64,000 nt of DNA, taken from positions 1-64,000 of the forward strand of contig NZ_ATDN01000078.1 in the NCBI RefSeq assembly GCF_004014805.1. The letters are read 5' to 3'. Position 1 is the stretch's first letter, and each line of letters opens with the position of its first letter. Origin of the DNA: Mycolicibacterium elephantis DSM 44368 (GTDB taxonomy: Bacteria; Actinomycetota; Actinomycetes; Mycobacteriales; Mycobacteriaceae). A program made the translations under genes and the position numbers. The notes below the pieces were generated by a model. That model had not been told where the DNA came from. It saw only the letters and a program-made list of their open reading frames with translations, and searched no databases. Positions 8,006 to 16,871 of the stretch are shown one piece after another.

Positions 8006-8919
8006 ACCTCGATCCGCAGCTCGCCCCGTTGATCGAGGCGCTGGACTCCGGCTTTCCGCCCGTGCACGAAATGACCGGCGCGCAGGCGCGAGCCACGATC
8101 CGATCGCGCTTCGTGCCACCGCCAAAGCCCGAATCATTAGCGTCCGTCGACGATGTCGTCATCGCTGGGGACGACGGGCCCATCACCGCACGGGTTTACC
8201 GGCCCGCGGCCGAAGTTCCGCTGCCCCTAGTGGTGTACGCGCACGGCGGTGGGTTCGTGTTCTGCGACCTCGACAGCCACGATGCGCTCTGCCGTAACCT
8301 GGCGAATCTCACTCCTGCCGTGCTGATCTCGGTGGATTACCGGCTCGCTCCGGAGAATCGGTGGCCCGCCGCGGCGGAGGATGTCTACGCCGTGACGCGC
8401 TGGGCGGCAGAGCACGCCGCGGAGTTCGGCGGTGACCCAGGCCGCCTGGCGGTGGCGGGCGACAGCGCCGGCGGCAACCTCGCGGCGGTGACCGCGTTGA
8501 TGGCGCGAGACCGCGGCGGGCCTGACCTGTCGGCACAGTTGCTGATCTATCCGATGATCGCCGCGGACTTCGAGACTGAGTCATACCGGTTGTACGGCAA
8601 GGGTTTCTACAATCCGCGCCCGGCACTGCAGTGGTATTGGGATCAGTACGTGCCCTCGTCATCGGACCGCACGCACCCGTACGCGTCACCGCTGCAGGCC
8701 CGCCTGGACGGGCTCCCGCCGGCCGTGGTGGTGGTCGCCGGCCACGATCCGCTGCGAGACGAGGCCATCGCGTACGCCGATGCGCTGGAATCCGCGGGAG
8801 TTCCCGTGGTGCGGTGCACCTTCGACGGTGGAATCCACGGGTTCATGACGATGCCGATGCTCGACATCGCCCACGAGGCACGGCGCCAGGCGACACAGGA
8901 ACTCGCGAAGCTGCTGTGA
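8002..8919 (+). CDS. Alpha/beta hydrolase, HSL-type esterase
   Basis: A 305-residue hormone-sensitive-lipase-family esterase. The HGGG oxyanion motif is at 81-84, the nucleophile Ser155 is in GDSAGG, the acid lies in GHDPLRD and the His in IHGFM. I start it at the GTG at 8002, which overlaps the iclR stop. Longer in-frame starts would run deep into iclR. Enzymes of this type hydrolyse small esters, and one beside Baeyer-Villiger monooxygenases may open the ester or lactone they produce. That pairing is inferred from context. Confidence 0.87.
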   Translation: MNLDPQLAPLIEALDSGFPPVHEMTGAQARATIRSRFVPPPKPESLASVDDVVIAGDDGPITARVYRPAAEVPLPLVVYAHGGGFVFCDLDSHDALCRNLANLTPAVLISVDYRLAPENRWPAAAEDVYAVTRWAAEHAAEFGGDPGRLAVAGDSAGGNLAAVTALMARDRGGPDLSAQLLIYPMIAADFETESYRLYGKGFYNPRPALQWYWDQYVPSSSDRTHPYASPLQARLDGLPPAVVVVAGHDPLRDEAIAYADALESAGVPVVRCTFDGGIHGFMTMPMLDIAHEARRQATQELAKLL

Positions 8920-8929
8920 GGTCGGCCCC

Positions 8930-10135
8930 CTAGACCGTCGGCACCGGTCCGTAGCGCTGATGCGGATCAAGGACGCAGTGGGTCCGGCCGAACACCGTGA
9001 CCATGCACTTGTTGTTGTGGTTGCACCGACTGCGCGTGCCGTGATCGGCGATCATCGCGTTGACCAGATCGGGCTCGCGCAGCAACGCCCTGCCCATCGC
9101 CATGAAGTCGAAGCCCTCGCGCAGACCCGCCTGGAGGTGCTCGTAGTTCGTGACACCGCCCAGCAGAATCAGTTTCGTGTTGCGGACCACGGGCACGAAC
9201 TGCCGCGCCGCGTCGAGCATGTAGAGATCGCGGTACGGGTAACTGCCCATCACCCGCTTGCCGGCGAGGCGGACTCCCGGCCGCAGAGCCGGCGGCATCA
9301 CCTCGGCGAACTCCTTGACCGGGACATCACCCCCAAACAGGTACATCGGCTTGTAAACCGATGAGCCCTGGGTGAGTTCGATGGCGTCCAAGGTGTTGTC
9401 GGCGTCGAGCAATTGTGCGGTCCGCAGGGCCTCGTCGACCCAGATGCTGCCCGGCAGACCGTCGTCCATGTCGAGTTTGGCGATGACCGCGATCTGGTCC
9501 TTCACCACTTCCCGGACACGCGCCGCGATCTCGCGGACCAGCCGGGACCGATTGTCGATGCAACCGCCGTACTCGTCTTTGCGCCGATTGATGCGTGCGC
9601 TGAGGAACGAGCTCGGCAGGTAGAGATGACCGAAGTGCAGCTCGACGGCATCGAAGCCGGCGTCAACGGCCACCTGTGCCGCCGCGGCGAAGTGTTCGAT
9701 GACCGTGCGGATCTCGCCACGGGTGATCTCGCGACAGTATGCGAAGGAGGTGGGATTGATGAACCGGCTGGGCGCGACAGCGGTGACGCCCGTCAGCTTC
9801 TTCGGCGCGACGACGCCGGAGTGGCCGAGTTGAGCCGAGATCGCGGCGCCCGCCGCGTGCACGGCGTCGGTGAGCCTGCGCAGTCCTGGCAGCGCCGCAT
9901 CACTCATCACGATCTGGCCGGGCGCGCTGGCGCCCTCTTTCGAGACGCAGCAGTACGCGACCGTCGTCATCCCCACGCCGCCCTCGGCGAACGCGACGTG
10001 AAAATCGATGAGGTCGTCGGTGACCATGCCGTCGGGCGAGCGGCCCTCGGACGTCGCGGCCTTGATGACACGGTTGCGCAACGTGGCTGGACCGAGCCGG
10101 GTCGGCGTGAACGGGTCCAGGGTCTCGACGGTCAT
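8930..10135 (-). CDS. NADH:flavin oxidoreductase, Old Yellow Enzyme family
   Basis: A 401-residue FMN TIM-barrel oxidoreductase. The signature is seen in HLYLPSSFLSARINRR followed by DEYGG and NRSRLVRE, typical of ene-reductases and 2,4-dienoyl-CoA-reductase-like enzymes. Near the C-terminus RCNHNNKCMVTVFGRTHC holds several cysteines, but I see no complete 4Fe-4S motif followed by a second flavin domain. The start is the ATG at 10135; eight more in-frame residues upstream look spurious. It may reduce an enone in the island pathway. It converges on the HSL-type esterase. Confidence 0.85.
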   Translation of the reverse strand: MTVETLDPFTPTRLGPATLRNRVIKAATSEGRSPDGMVTDDLIDFHVAFAEGGVGMTTVAYCCVSKEGASAPGQIVMSDAALPGLRRLTDAVHAAGAAISAQLGHSGVVAPKKLTGVTAVAPSRFINPTSFAYCREITRGEIRTVIEHFAAAAQVAVDAGFDAVELHFGHLYLPSSFLSARINRRKDEYGGCIDNRSRLVREIAARVREVVKDQIAVIAKLDMDDGLPGSIWVDEALRTAQLLDADNTLDAIELTQGSSVYKPMYLFGGDVPVKEFAEVMPPALRPGVRLAGKRVMGSYPYRDLYMLDAARQFVPVVRNTKLILLGGVTNYEHLQAGLREGFDFMAMGRALLREPDLVNAMIADHGTRSRCNHNNKCMVTVFGRTHCVLDPHQRYGPVPTV

Positions 10136-10235
10136 CGGACCACGGTGCTCCCGCCACACGGCGTGGTCAACGGTGTCGTCCCGATGGTTGGGAGCGTCGC
10201 CGTATCCGGTGCCGCCGCGACCCTACTGTCGGGTG

Positions 10236-10583
10236 ATGGTCGACGGTGAGGTGTTCGTCATCGACCGGGTCATCACCCGGCCGGGATGCGCAAAGCGTTT
10301 CGTCGACACGTATCTGGCCGAATACGCGCCGGGTGCGCGGAATCGTGGGATGACGCTTCGCGATGTGCTCGTCAGCCCGCCGATCTGGTTCGACGACCAA
10401 CCCAACGTCATCACGGTGACGTGGACGCTGCCGAGTCCTCAGGCCTGGTGGGAGATGACGTGGAAGGGCAGGCCCGACGCCACGCTCGGGGCGTGGTGGG
10501 AAGGGGTCGCCGAACTCGTCGTCGAGCGCACGCGCAGCGTTGCCGCCGCGGCGGCGGATGTGGACGGCCTGTGCGATGTATAG
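10236..10583 (+). CDS. Small hypothetical protein, possibly alpha-beta-barrel type
   Basis: A 115-residue protein starting at the ATG at 10236. It begins VFVIDRVITRPGCAKRFVD and has a Trp-rich middle (AWWEMTWKG). The pattern beta strand, conserved charged helix, Trp-rich loop resembles dimeric alpha-beta-barrel (NIPSNAP/EthD-like) proteins, but I cannot assign a family firmly. The next gene starts inside its end (8-bp overlap), so the two are expressed together and may form a pair. It diverges from the Old Yellow Enzyme gene. Confidence 0.6.
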   Translation: MVDGEVFVIDRVITRPGCAKRFVDTYLAEYAPGARNRGMTLRDVLVSPPIWFDDQPNVITVTWTLPSPQAWWEMTWKGRPDATLGAWWEGVAELVVERTRSVAAAAADVDGLCDV

Positions 10584-11190
10584 CGTCATCCGCCTGATCG
10601 ACACGGTCGGCGCATCCGAACGCGACCGGTTGCTCGGCGAACTGCGGGAGGCGTCGGCGGCCAGCGGTGCGGCCCACGTTCTGGTGCAGCCGACACTGCC
10701 CGGGGTGCGCAACGGCGGCGACATCCTCATGCACCTGCGGTTCAACGATGCGGACGAATGGTCCTCGGTGGCAATGAGTTTCGATTCAATGCTCGATCGC
10801 CCCGAGATCGGCCGCGTCAACGGCGCCACCTACACCGGCGATCCGGTTACCGCCAGAGACCTCTCCGCCACCGTCTACCGGACACTGCTGCTTCGAGTGC
10901 AACCGGATACCGATGACGCCACGATGTCGCGCTTCGAGAACGATCTGCGGCTCCTGCCCCGCTATGTCACGTCGATCGCCACCTGGCAGCTCAGTCGCGT
11001 CGACTCCGCGGTCGGTGCTTCACCGTGGACCCACGTCTTCGAGCAGGAGTTTCGCGACCTCGACGGCCTGACCGGCCCGTACCTCATGCACCCCATTCAC
11101 TGGGCGTACGTGGACCGGTGGTTCGACCCCGAGTGTCCCGAGGTCATCGTCCGCGATCGCGTCTGCCACAGCTTCTGCAGCATGGGGTGA
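10576..11190 (+). CDS. Stress-responsive alpha-beta-barrel (Dabb)-like protein
   Basis: A 204-residue protein starting MYSVIRLID, with two similar halves. Each half begins with a hydrophobic strand (YSVIRLIDTV; YRTLLLRVQP) followed by an acidic helix and a Trp/His-rich segment (SIATWQLSRV; PIHWAYVDRWF). This is the layout of a double Dabb or ferredoxin-like barrel. It overlaps the preceding small gene by 8 bp. The family includes cofactor-independent enzymes and binding proteins. A catalytic role in the pathway is possible but unsupported. Confidence 0.55.
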   Translation: MYSVIRLIDTVGASERDRLLGELREASAASGAAHVLVQPTLPGVRNGGDILMHLRFNDADEWSSVAMSFDSMLDRPEIGRVNGATYTGDPVTARDLSATVYRTLLLRVQPDTDDATMSRFENDLRLLPRYVTSIATWQLSRVDSAVGASPWTHVFEQEFRDLDGLTGPYLMHPIHWAYVDRWFDPECPEVIVRDRVCHSFCSMG

Positions 11191-11239
11191 TTTCGGTGCG
11201 CAAACGATCGCCGAGCGCAGGTTTGCGCACCGAAATCAC
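11187..11239. terminator. Long bidirectional terminator-like palindrome
   Basis: A perfect 19-bp inverted repeat (arms 11187-11205 and 11221-11239, core GATTTCGGTGCGC) with a 15-nt loop lies between two convergent genes. The left arm contains the Dabb-gene stop and the right arm reaches the first base of the SDR stop, so the hairpin fills the whole gap. Similar arms recur at 45095 and 46731, and in degenerate form at 63853. Confidence 0.75.
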
Positions 11240-12126
11240 TAGAGGCCGGCGGGCAGGATGTTCGGGTTGGCCGTCGGCGGCGGTGCCAGCGGCGGCAGCT
11301 CCTCGGCACCGTCGAGCGTGCGCACGGTCAGCCCCTGTGACCAGGGATAGTGCAGGCTGAACGCGACCAGCCCGGTGCGCTCGGCGGCCGGCAGGTGACA
11401 CATCGCCAGCACGGTTTCGGCCAGGTACTCCACCGGCTCGGTCGGGAAGGTATCCGGAATGAGTTGGGCCGCACCGGGGGTGCGGATGGCAGTCGACGGA
11501 CCGACGCAGTTCACCGCGATGTTCGAATCGAGCAGTTCGGCGGCCACGCCCTGGGTGAAGCGGTGCAGGGCGGCCTTGCAGGAGGCGTAGACGACGTCGC
11601 CCGACGTCTTGTTGTACTCGCGGTACGGCCGCACCGGCGCGACGCCGGTCACCGACCCGATGTTCACAATCCAGCCGGCGCCCCGTTGCCGCATGTGTGG
11701 CACCGCGGCTTTCGTCAGCACGAAAGGCGTGCGCAGATAATGCTCGACGGTGCGGTCGAATGTCTCGAGGCCCATCTCTTCGACCAGGGCGTAATCCGCG
11801 AAGCCCGCGTTGTTGACCAGGATGTCCAGCCCGCCGGCGCGTTCGACGACCTCGTCGACCAGCCGACCACGCTGGTCAGCGTCCTCGAGGTCCGCGGCGA
11901 TGCCAAATGCCGTGCCGCCGGCCCGCTCGATCAGCTCGATGGTCTCGCCGATCGTCCCCGGCAGGGCGGTGGCGGCGCCGCCGCGAATCGATGCCGACGG
12001 CTCGAATGACCGCGCCGTCACTACCACCGTGGCGCCCTCTGCGGAAAGACGCTGCGCCACAGCGCGTCCGATGCCCCTGCTGCTGCCGGTGACCAGTGCC
12101 GTCTTGCCGGTGAGAAGTCCGCTCAT
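11239..12126 (-). CDS. Short-chain dehydrogenase/reductase
   Basis: A 295-residue NAD(P)-dependent oxidoreductase. The cofactor motif TGSSRGIGR is near 13-21, NNAG follows, and the active-site Ser lies in NIGSVTG with a Y-x3-K pair further on. An insertion (VAPVRPYREYNKTSGDV) precedes VYASCKAAL. The ATG at 12126 overlaps the stop of the upstream monooxygenase (ATGA), so the two form a coupled unit. It could make or consume the ketone used by that monooxygenase. The substrate is unknown. Confidence 0.87.
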   Translation of the reverse strand: MSGLLTGKTALVTGSSRGIGRAVAQRLSAEGATVVVTARSFEPSASIRGGAATALPGTIGETIELIERAGGTAFGIAADLEDADQRGRLVDEVVERAGGLDILVNNAGFADYALVEEMGLETFDRTVEHYLRTPFVLTKAAVPHMRQRGAGWIVNIGSVTGVAPVRPYREYNKTSGDVVYASCKAALHRFTQGVAAELLDSNIAVNCVGPSTAIRTPGAAQLIPDTFPTEPVEYLAETVLAMCHLPAAERTGLVAFSLHYPWSQGLTVRTLDGAEELPPLAPPPTANPNILPAGL

Positions 12127-14051
12127 CGGATTGTGAAGTGCTCTTCGACGGGCGCACGATGCTGATGCCACATGTCGACCAAACGGTACGGAGTCGACAC
12201 GACCACACGACCGGAGCCAGAACGGTAGTAGGTGTGCGCGTTCGGGGTGTGGCACCACACGGTCCGCGACATCGCGTCGTCGATCTGCGCGACATACTCG
12301 TCGTAGGCCTCCCGCGTCACTTCGATGGTGGTGGCATCGCGCAGCGCGAGCAGTTGCAGGCACTCGATGATGTAGTGGGCAAGCACCTCCATGGAGAAGT
12401 TGGCGCCCGCGCCGTGACCCGGGCTGTAGTTCGGCGCCGAGGTGATGAACAGGTTCGGGAACCCCGGCACCGTGCCGCCGCGGTAGGCGCGGGGGCTGTC
12501 ACCCCATTCCTCGCGCAGTGTCCTGCCGTCGCGGCCTCGGATGTCAACCGTGGACAGGAAATCGAGGTGGTACCCGGTGGCGTAGACGATCACGTCGAGA
12601 TCGATCTGCCTTCCGTCCTGAGTGACAATGCCGTTGGGGTTGACGGCGGCCGGTTCGCTGGCTTCGACGTCGACGTGATCCCGGGTCAGCGCCGCGTAAT
12701 AGCCGCCCGGATCGCGGACGATTCGCTTGCCGTACGGTGCGAAATCCGGCGTGACCTTCTTCGCCAGCTCTGAGCCTTCGCCGAAGGTCTCGTGGATGTA
12801 CTCCAGACACATCTGCAGCAGCACGTCGTTGGCCGGAGAGATCGACAGGTGGTCCTTCGCCCACTCCGGATCCTGCAGGATCACGGGATAGTTGTTGTCC
12901 GCTGTCGCCCAGTAGGACTTCAGCCTGTGCCAGTTCGCGTAGTACGGCAGATGCCGTCCGAGATATCGCCGGTACTCGGGAACGTCGTCGGAGAGCCGCT
13001 TGCGCGGGGCCACCCAGTGGGGCTGACGTTGAAAGACGGTGAGATGCTCCACTTCGTCCACGCACGCGTCGACGATCTGCACCGCAGTGCAGCCCGCGCC
13101 GATGACGGCGACCCGCTTGCCCGCGAGGTCCAGCGACGGATCCCACAGCGCCGAGTGAACGCTGATGCCCTCGAACGATTCTCGGCCGGGCACATCGGGC
13201 CACCGGGGCCGGTTGAGATAACCGGCCGCGGTGACGACCACCCGGGCATAGCTGACGTCACGGTTGCCGTCGCGGTCGATCGCGTGGATCTGCCACTGCT
13301 TGCGATCGTCGTCCCACCACAGGGCCTCCACCTCGGTGCTGAACCGGGTGTGCTCGCGCAGCCCATACTTATCGGCCAGGGACACCAGGTAGTTCTGGTA
13401 CTCCGCGCCCTGCGGGTAGTAGCTCGACCAGTCGGGGTTGACCTCCCGCGACAGCGAGTAGTACGCCGACGGTGTGTCGACACCGATTCCGGGATACCTC
13501 GTCGTCAGCCAGGTCCCGCCGACCTCCTCGTTGCGGTCGAAGATCTGGTAGTTCACTCCCGCGTCGGCGGCGGCCAACGCGGTGATGATGCCGGCGATGC
13601 CCGCGCCGATGATCGCGACCGTCGTCGTCGACGGGATCGGCACCGTGCGCGGCAACGACGGTTGCGAGAGATGAAAGCCCCCCTGTTCGAGCAGGAGTGG
13701 GACGAACTCGTCGTCGACGTCGGAACCCAGCGCCACCGGTAGCACGCGGGTGAACAGCTCGCGATCGTCTGGGGCCAGCGCATTGTCGGCACGGGGCGCC
13801 CCCAGTGCGGCGATGAGTGCGTCGACCAGCGCTCGCATGGTGTCGTCGTCGGTAACACCTGCGCGCTCTGGCGGATCGGGCACGTGAGAGATTTTCGGTC
13901 CGAACCGGTCGACCACTGACGGATCACCTGTCAGCTGAGCCAGCACCGCGACCAGCACACCGGGGTCCGCCTGCACGAGATTCGCTTCCAGTTCATCGCG
14001 GTCGGCGGCCTGCGCAAGCGGCGCTGGTACGGCTCGGGTGTCAGCAGTCAC
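12123..14051 (-). CDS. FAD-dependent Baeyer-Villiger monooxygenase, HAPMO-like
   Basis: A 642-residue flavin monooxygenase. An N-terminal extension of about 145 residues precedes the first Rossmann motif (IIGAGIAGI), as in 4-hydroxyacetophenone monooxygenase, which is about 640 residues long. GGTWLTTRYPGIGVD and the second nucleotide motif GAGCTAVQ follow. The region around EGISVHSALWDP corresponds to the Baeyer-Villiger fingerprint but is less canonical than in the 1.2-kb paralogue. It is translationally coupled to the downstream SDR. It diverges from the fadD-like gene across about 100 bp. Confidence 0.85.
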   Translation of the reverse strand: MTADTRAVPAPLAQAADRDELEANLVQADPGVLVAVLAQLTGDPSVVDRFGPKISHVPDPPERAGVTDDDTMRALVDALIAALGAPRADNALAPDDRELFTRVLPVALGSDVDDEFVPLLLEQGGFHLSQPSLPRTVPIPSTTTVAIIGAGIAGIITALAAADAGVNYQIFDRNEEVGGTWLTTRYPGIGVDTPSAYYSLSREVNPDWSSYYPQGAEYQNYLVSLADKYGLREHTRFSTEVEALWWDDDRKQWQIHAIDRDGNRDVSYARVVVTAAGYLNRPRWPDVPGRESFEGISVHSALWDPSLDLAGKRVAVIGAGCTAVQIVDACVDEVEHLTVFQRQPHWVAPRKRLSDDVPEYRRYLGRHLPYYANWHRLKSYWATADNNYPVILQDPEWAKDHLSISPANDVLLQMCLEYIHETFGEGSELAKKVTPDFAPYGKRIVRDPGGYYAALTRDHVDVEASEPAAVNPNGIVTQDGRQIDLDVIVYATGYHLDFLSTVDIRGRDGRTLREEWGDSPRAYRGGTVPGFPNLFITSAPNYSPGHGAGANFSMEVLAHYIIECLQLLALRDATTIEVTREAYDEYVAQIDDAMSRTVWCHTPNAHTYYRSGSGRVVVSTPYRLVDMWHQHRAPVEEHFTIR

Positions 14052-14151
14052 GAGCTTGAGTATCGACGCGGTACGGCAGACCGGGCACTGCTCGGCCTAC
14101 TGAGCGGGACATCCGTCGCCCACGCCATGCCGTGCTGCCTACGCTGCCGCC

Positions 14152-15729
14152 ATGGATCTGGACGCTGTGGTCGCCCAGGCGCGCAGCCACACTCTCGGTG
14201 ACATCCCTCGACGGTCGGCCCGCAGGCAACCCGACAAGACCGCGATCATCGACGGCGACGTGGTGCTGACGTTCGCCGAGTTCGATCACCTCGTGGATCG
14301 CGCCGCGGCGGCGTTGCAGGACAACGGCTTCCGGCCGGGTGATCGGGTGGCGCTGCTGGCCCGCAATTGCTGGCAGTACGCGGTGCTCGCCTTCGCCACA
14401 GCCCGCGCCGCGGTGGTGCTGGTGCCGGTCAACTTCATGCTGACGGCCGAGGAGGTCGCCTACATCCTCGGCCACAGCAAGGCCGACGGCTTCATCGTCG
14501 AAGCCGAGCTGGCGGCCGTCGCCGAGGACGCGATGCGCATCGACGGAGCGGTGCGCACCCGGGCCGCGATCGTGCGGCCCGGACAGAGCGTTCCGCCAGG
14601 CTGGGAGGACTTCGCGCAATGGCTTTCCACCACCACCCCCGCGCCGAATCCGCGCATCGAGGACGACCAGCTGCTGCGGTTGATGTACACCAGCGGCACC
14701 GAGTCGCGGCCCAAAGGCGCGATGCACACGAGCCGCAGCCTGATGTGGCAGTACGTCAGCACGATCGTCGCCGGCTCGATGGCCGGTGACGACGTCGAAA
14801 TCCACTCGCTGCCGCTGTATCACTGCGCGCAGCTGGACAACTTCCTGGCCACCGACATCTATCTCGGTGCGACCAGCATCATCCTGCCCGGGCCCGACCC
14901 CGAGACGGTGCTGCGCACGATCGCCCGCTACGGGGTGACCAACTACTTCGCGCCTCCGACGGTCTGGATCAGCCTGTTGCGTTGCCCGGTGTTCGACGAG
15001 GTCGATCTGTCGAGCCTGCGCAAGGGCTACTACGGCGCTTCGGCGATGCCGATCGAGATCCTCGCCGAGATCCGCGACCGGCTGCCGAACCTGAGGTTGT
15101 GGAACTTCTACGGCCAGACCGAGTTGGCACCGCTGGCGTCCGCGCTCGGGCCCGACGAGCAGGACACCCACGCCGGTTCTGCGGGACGGCCGGTGGTCAA
15201 CGTCGAGACGACGATCCTCGGCGAAGACGACGCTCCGGTCGCACCCGGTGTGGTGGGTGAGATCGCCCACCGCAGTCCACATCTGATGCTCGGCTATCTC
15301 GACGACCCGGGCAAGACGGCGGAGGCGTTCCGCGGCGGTTGGTTCCACTCCGGCGACCTCGGTTACTACGACGAACACGGGCTGCTGCACGTGGTCGACC
15401 GCAAGAAGGACATGATCAAGACCGGTGGCGAGAACGTCGCCAGCCGCGAGGTCGAGGAGGTTCTCTACCGGCACAACGGGGTTCAGGAGGTCGCGGTCTT
15501 CGGACTTCCGCATCCGACGTGGGTCGAGACCGTGGTCGCCGCGGTGGTTTCTCGCGAAGGTGCCAACCTGACCGAGGACGGCCTGATCGCGTACTGCCGG
15601 CAGCATCTGGCCGGGTTCAAGACCCCCAAGCACGTCTTCTTTGTCGACACACTGCCGAAGAATCCGAGCGGCAAACTGCTGAAACGTCAACTGCGCGAAC
15701 GCTTCGCGGCCGAACCGCTGAGCCGCTGA
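14152..15729 (+). CDS. Acyl-CoA synthetase (FadD-like, AMP-binding)
   Basis: A 525-residue ANL-superfamily ligase that would activate a carboxylic acid as acyl-CoA via an acyl-adenylate. The AMP-binding P-loop motif reads YTSGTESRPKG, the A5 region NFYGQTELAP, the A7 region HSGDLGYYDE, and the C-terminal catalytic Lys lies in NPSGKLLKR. It opens a run of about ten plus-strand genes with short gaps or overlaps. The operon looks like a complete beta-oxidation entry: ligase, paired dehydrogenase, SDRs. The acid substrate is unknown. Confidence 0.9.
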   Translation: MDLDAVVAQARSHTLGDIPRRSARRQPDKTAIIDGDVVLTFAEFDHLVDRAAAALQDNGFRPGDRVALLARNCWQYAVLAFATARAAVVLVPVNFMLTAEEVAYILGHSKADGFIVEAELAAVAEDAMRIDGAVRTRAAIVRPGQSVPPGWEDFAQWLSTTTPAPNPRIEDDQLLRLMYTSGTESRPKGAMHTSRSLMWQYVSTIVAGSMAGDDVEIHSLPLYHCAQLDNFLATDIYLGATSIILPGPDPETVLRTIARYGVTNYFAPPTVWISLLRCPVFDEVDLSSLRKGYYGASAMPIEILAEIRDRLPNLRLWNFYGQTELAPLASALGPDEQDTHAGSAGRPVVNVETTILGEDDAPVAPGVVGEIAHRSPHLMLGYLDDPGKTAEAFRGGWFHSGDLGYYDEHGLLHVVDRKKDMIKTGGENVASREVEEVLYRHNGVQEVAVFGLPHPTWVETVVAAVVSREGANLTEDGLIAYCRQHLAGFKTPKHVFFVDTLPKNPSGKLLKRQLRERFAAEPLSR

Positions 15730-15748
15730 GCCAGAAGGGAACTGACAG

Positions 15749-16855
15749 TTGTTCACAGGACGTATCGCGCGCTTCGACGCGCCCGGAAAGCTGTTCGAGA
15801 TCGAGACCGTGAACTTGTCCGAGGTCGGCCCCGGCGAGATCCTGATCAAGGTCACCAGGACCAACATCTGTGGATCGGACCTGCACGCGTGGCACGGCAC
15901 CTTCGCCACCCGCGGCCTGGGAGGACAACTTCCGACGGTGCTCGGTCACGAGATGGTGGGCGCGGTCGAGGAGCTCGGTGACGGCGTCACGGCGGACTCC
16001 AACGGCGCACCTCTACAGAAGGGCAGCCGGGTGGTGTTCCCCTACTTCTTTCCCTGCCACCACTGCCGAAACTGCCTGGCGGGCAGGCGCAACGCGTGCC
16101 TGAACCTCGCGATGGCCATGCTCGGACGCGCCGATGCGCCTCCCTATTTCGTCGGCGGCTACGCCGACTACTTTCTGCTGCCCGCCGGAGCGGTCGTGTA
16201 CACCGTGCCCGACCGGGTCAGCGACGACATCGCCTCGGGCGCCAACTGTGCGCTGTCTCAGGTGATGTACGGCCTCGAGCGTGTGGACCAGCAACTCGGC
16301 GAGACCGTCGTCGTGCAGGGCGCCGGTGCGCTGGGGCTTTACACGGTCGCGGTGGCCAAGGCCCGGGGCGCGAGCCGGGTCATCGCCATCGACGGTGTGC
16401 CCGAACGGCTCGAGTTGGCAACCGCGTTCGGCGCCGACGCGGTGATCGACATCAACACGGCCGCCACGGTGAAGGACCGCGCGAAGACCGTTCGCGACCT
16501 GACCGACGGCCACGGCGCCGACGTCGTGGTGGAGGTCGTCGGCCACCCGTCCGCCATCGACGAGGGCCTCAAGATGCTGGGCCAGTTCGGCCGCTACGTC
16601 GAGATCGGCAACATCAACATCGGCAAGACCTTCGAATTCGACCCGTCACGGTTCGTCTTCGCCAACAAGACGATGATCGGGGTCTCGTTGTACGAACCGC
16701 CGGTGCTGTCGCGGGCCCTGACCTTCCTCGAACAGCACCAGGAGACCCTCCCCCTGCACCGGCTGGCTGCAGCGCAGTATCCGCTCGACGACATCAACGA
16801 GGCCTTCGCCGCCGCCGAGCACAAGCGCGACGTCCGCGCCAGCATCGTTCCCTGA
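15749..16855 (+). CDS. Zinc-dependent alcohol dehydrogenase (MDR family)
   Basis: A 368-residue medium-chain dehydrogenase. Catalytic zinc residues appear in NICGSDLHAWHG and LGHEMVG. The structural zinc cysteines are C-x2-C-x2-C-x7-C in the CHHCRNCLAGRRNAC stretch. The nucleotide site is QGAGALGLYTV. It starts with TTG at 15749, supported by a GAAGGGA ribosome-binding sequence about 9 nt upstream. It sits between the acyl-CoA ligase and an aldehyde dehydrogenase, suggesting alcohol to aldehyde to acid conversion in one operon. Confidence 0.88.
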   Translation: MFTGRIARFDAPGKLFEIETVNLSEVGPGEILIKVTRTNICGSDLHAWHGTFATRGLGGQLPTVLGHEMVGAVEELGDGVTADSNGAPLQKGSRVVFPYFFPCHHCRNCLAGRRNACLNLAMAMLGRADAPPYFVGGYADYFLLPAGAVVYTVPDRVSDDIASGANCALSQVMYGLERVDQQLGETVVVQGAGALGLYTVAVAKARGASRVIAIDGVPERLELATAFGADAVIDINTAATVKDRAKTVRDLTDGHGADVVVEVVGHPSAIDEGLKMLGQFGRYVEIGNINIGKTFEFDPSRFVFANKTMIGVSLYEPPVLSRALTFLEQHQETLPLHRLAAAQYPLDDINEAFAAAEHKRDVRASIVP

Positions 16856-16871
16856 TCCTCCGAGGAGATCC

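Noticed and set aside
8930..10135. A fused 2,4-dienoyl-CoA reductase with 4Fe-4S and second flavin domains
   Set aside because: The protein is only about 400 residues. Although several cysteines occur near the end, there is no room for the C-terminal FAD/NAD domains.
14041..15909. A 622-codon antisense frame across the acyl-CoA ligase
   Set aside because: The plus strand has all ANL ligase motifs and the antisense product is low complexity.
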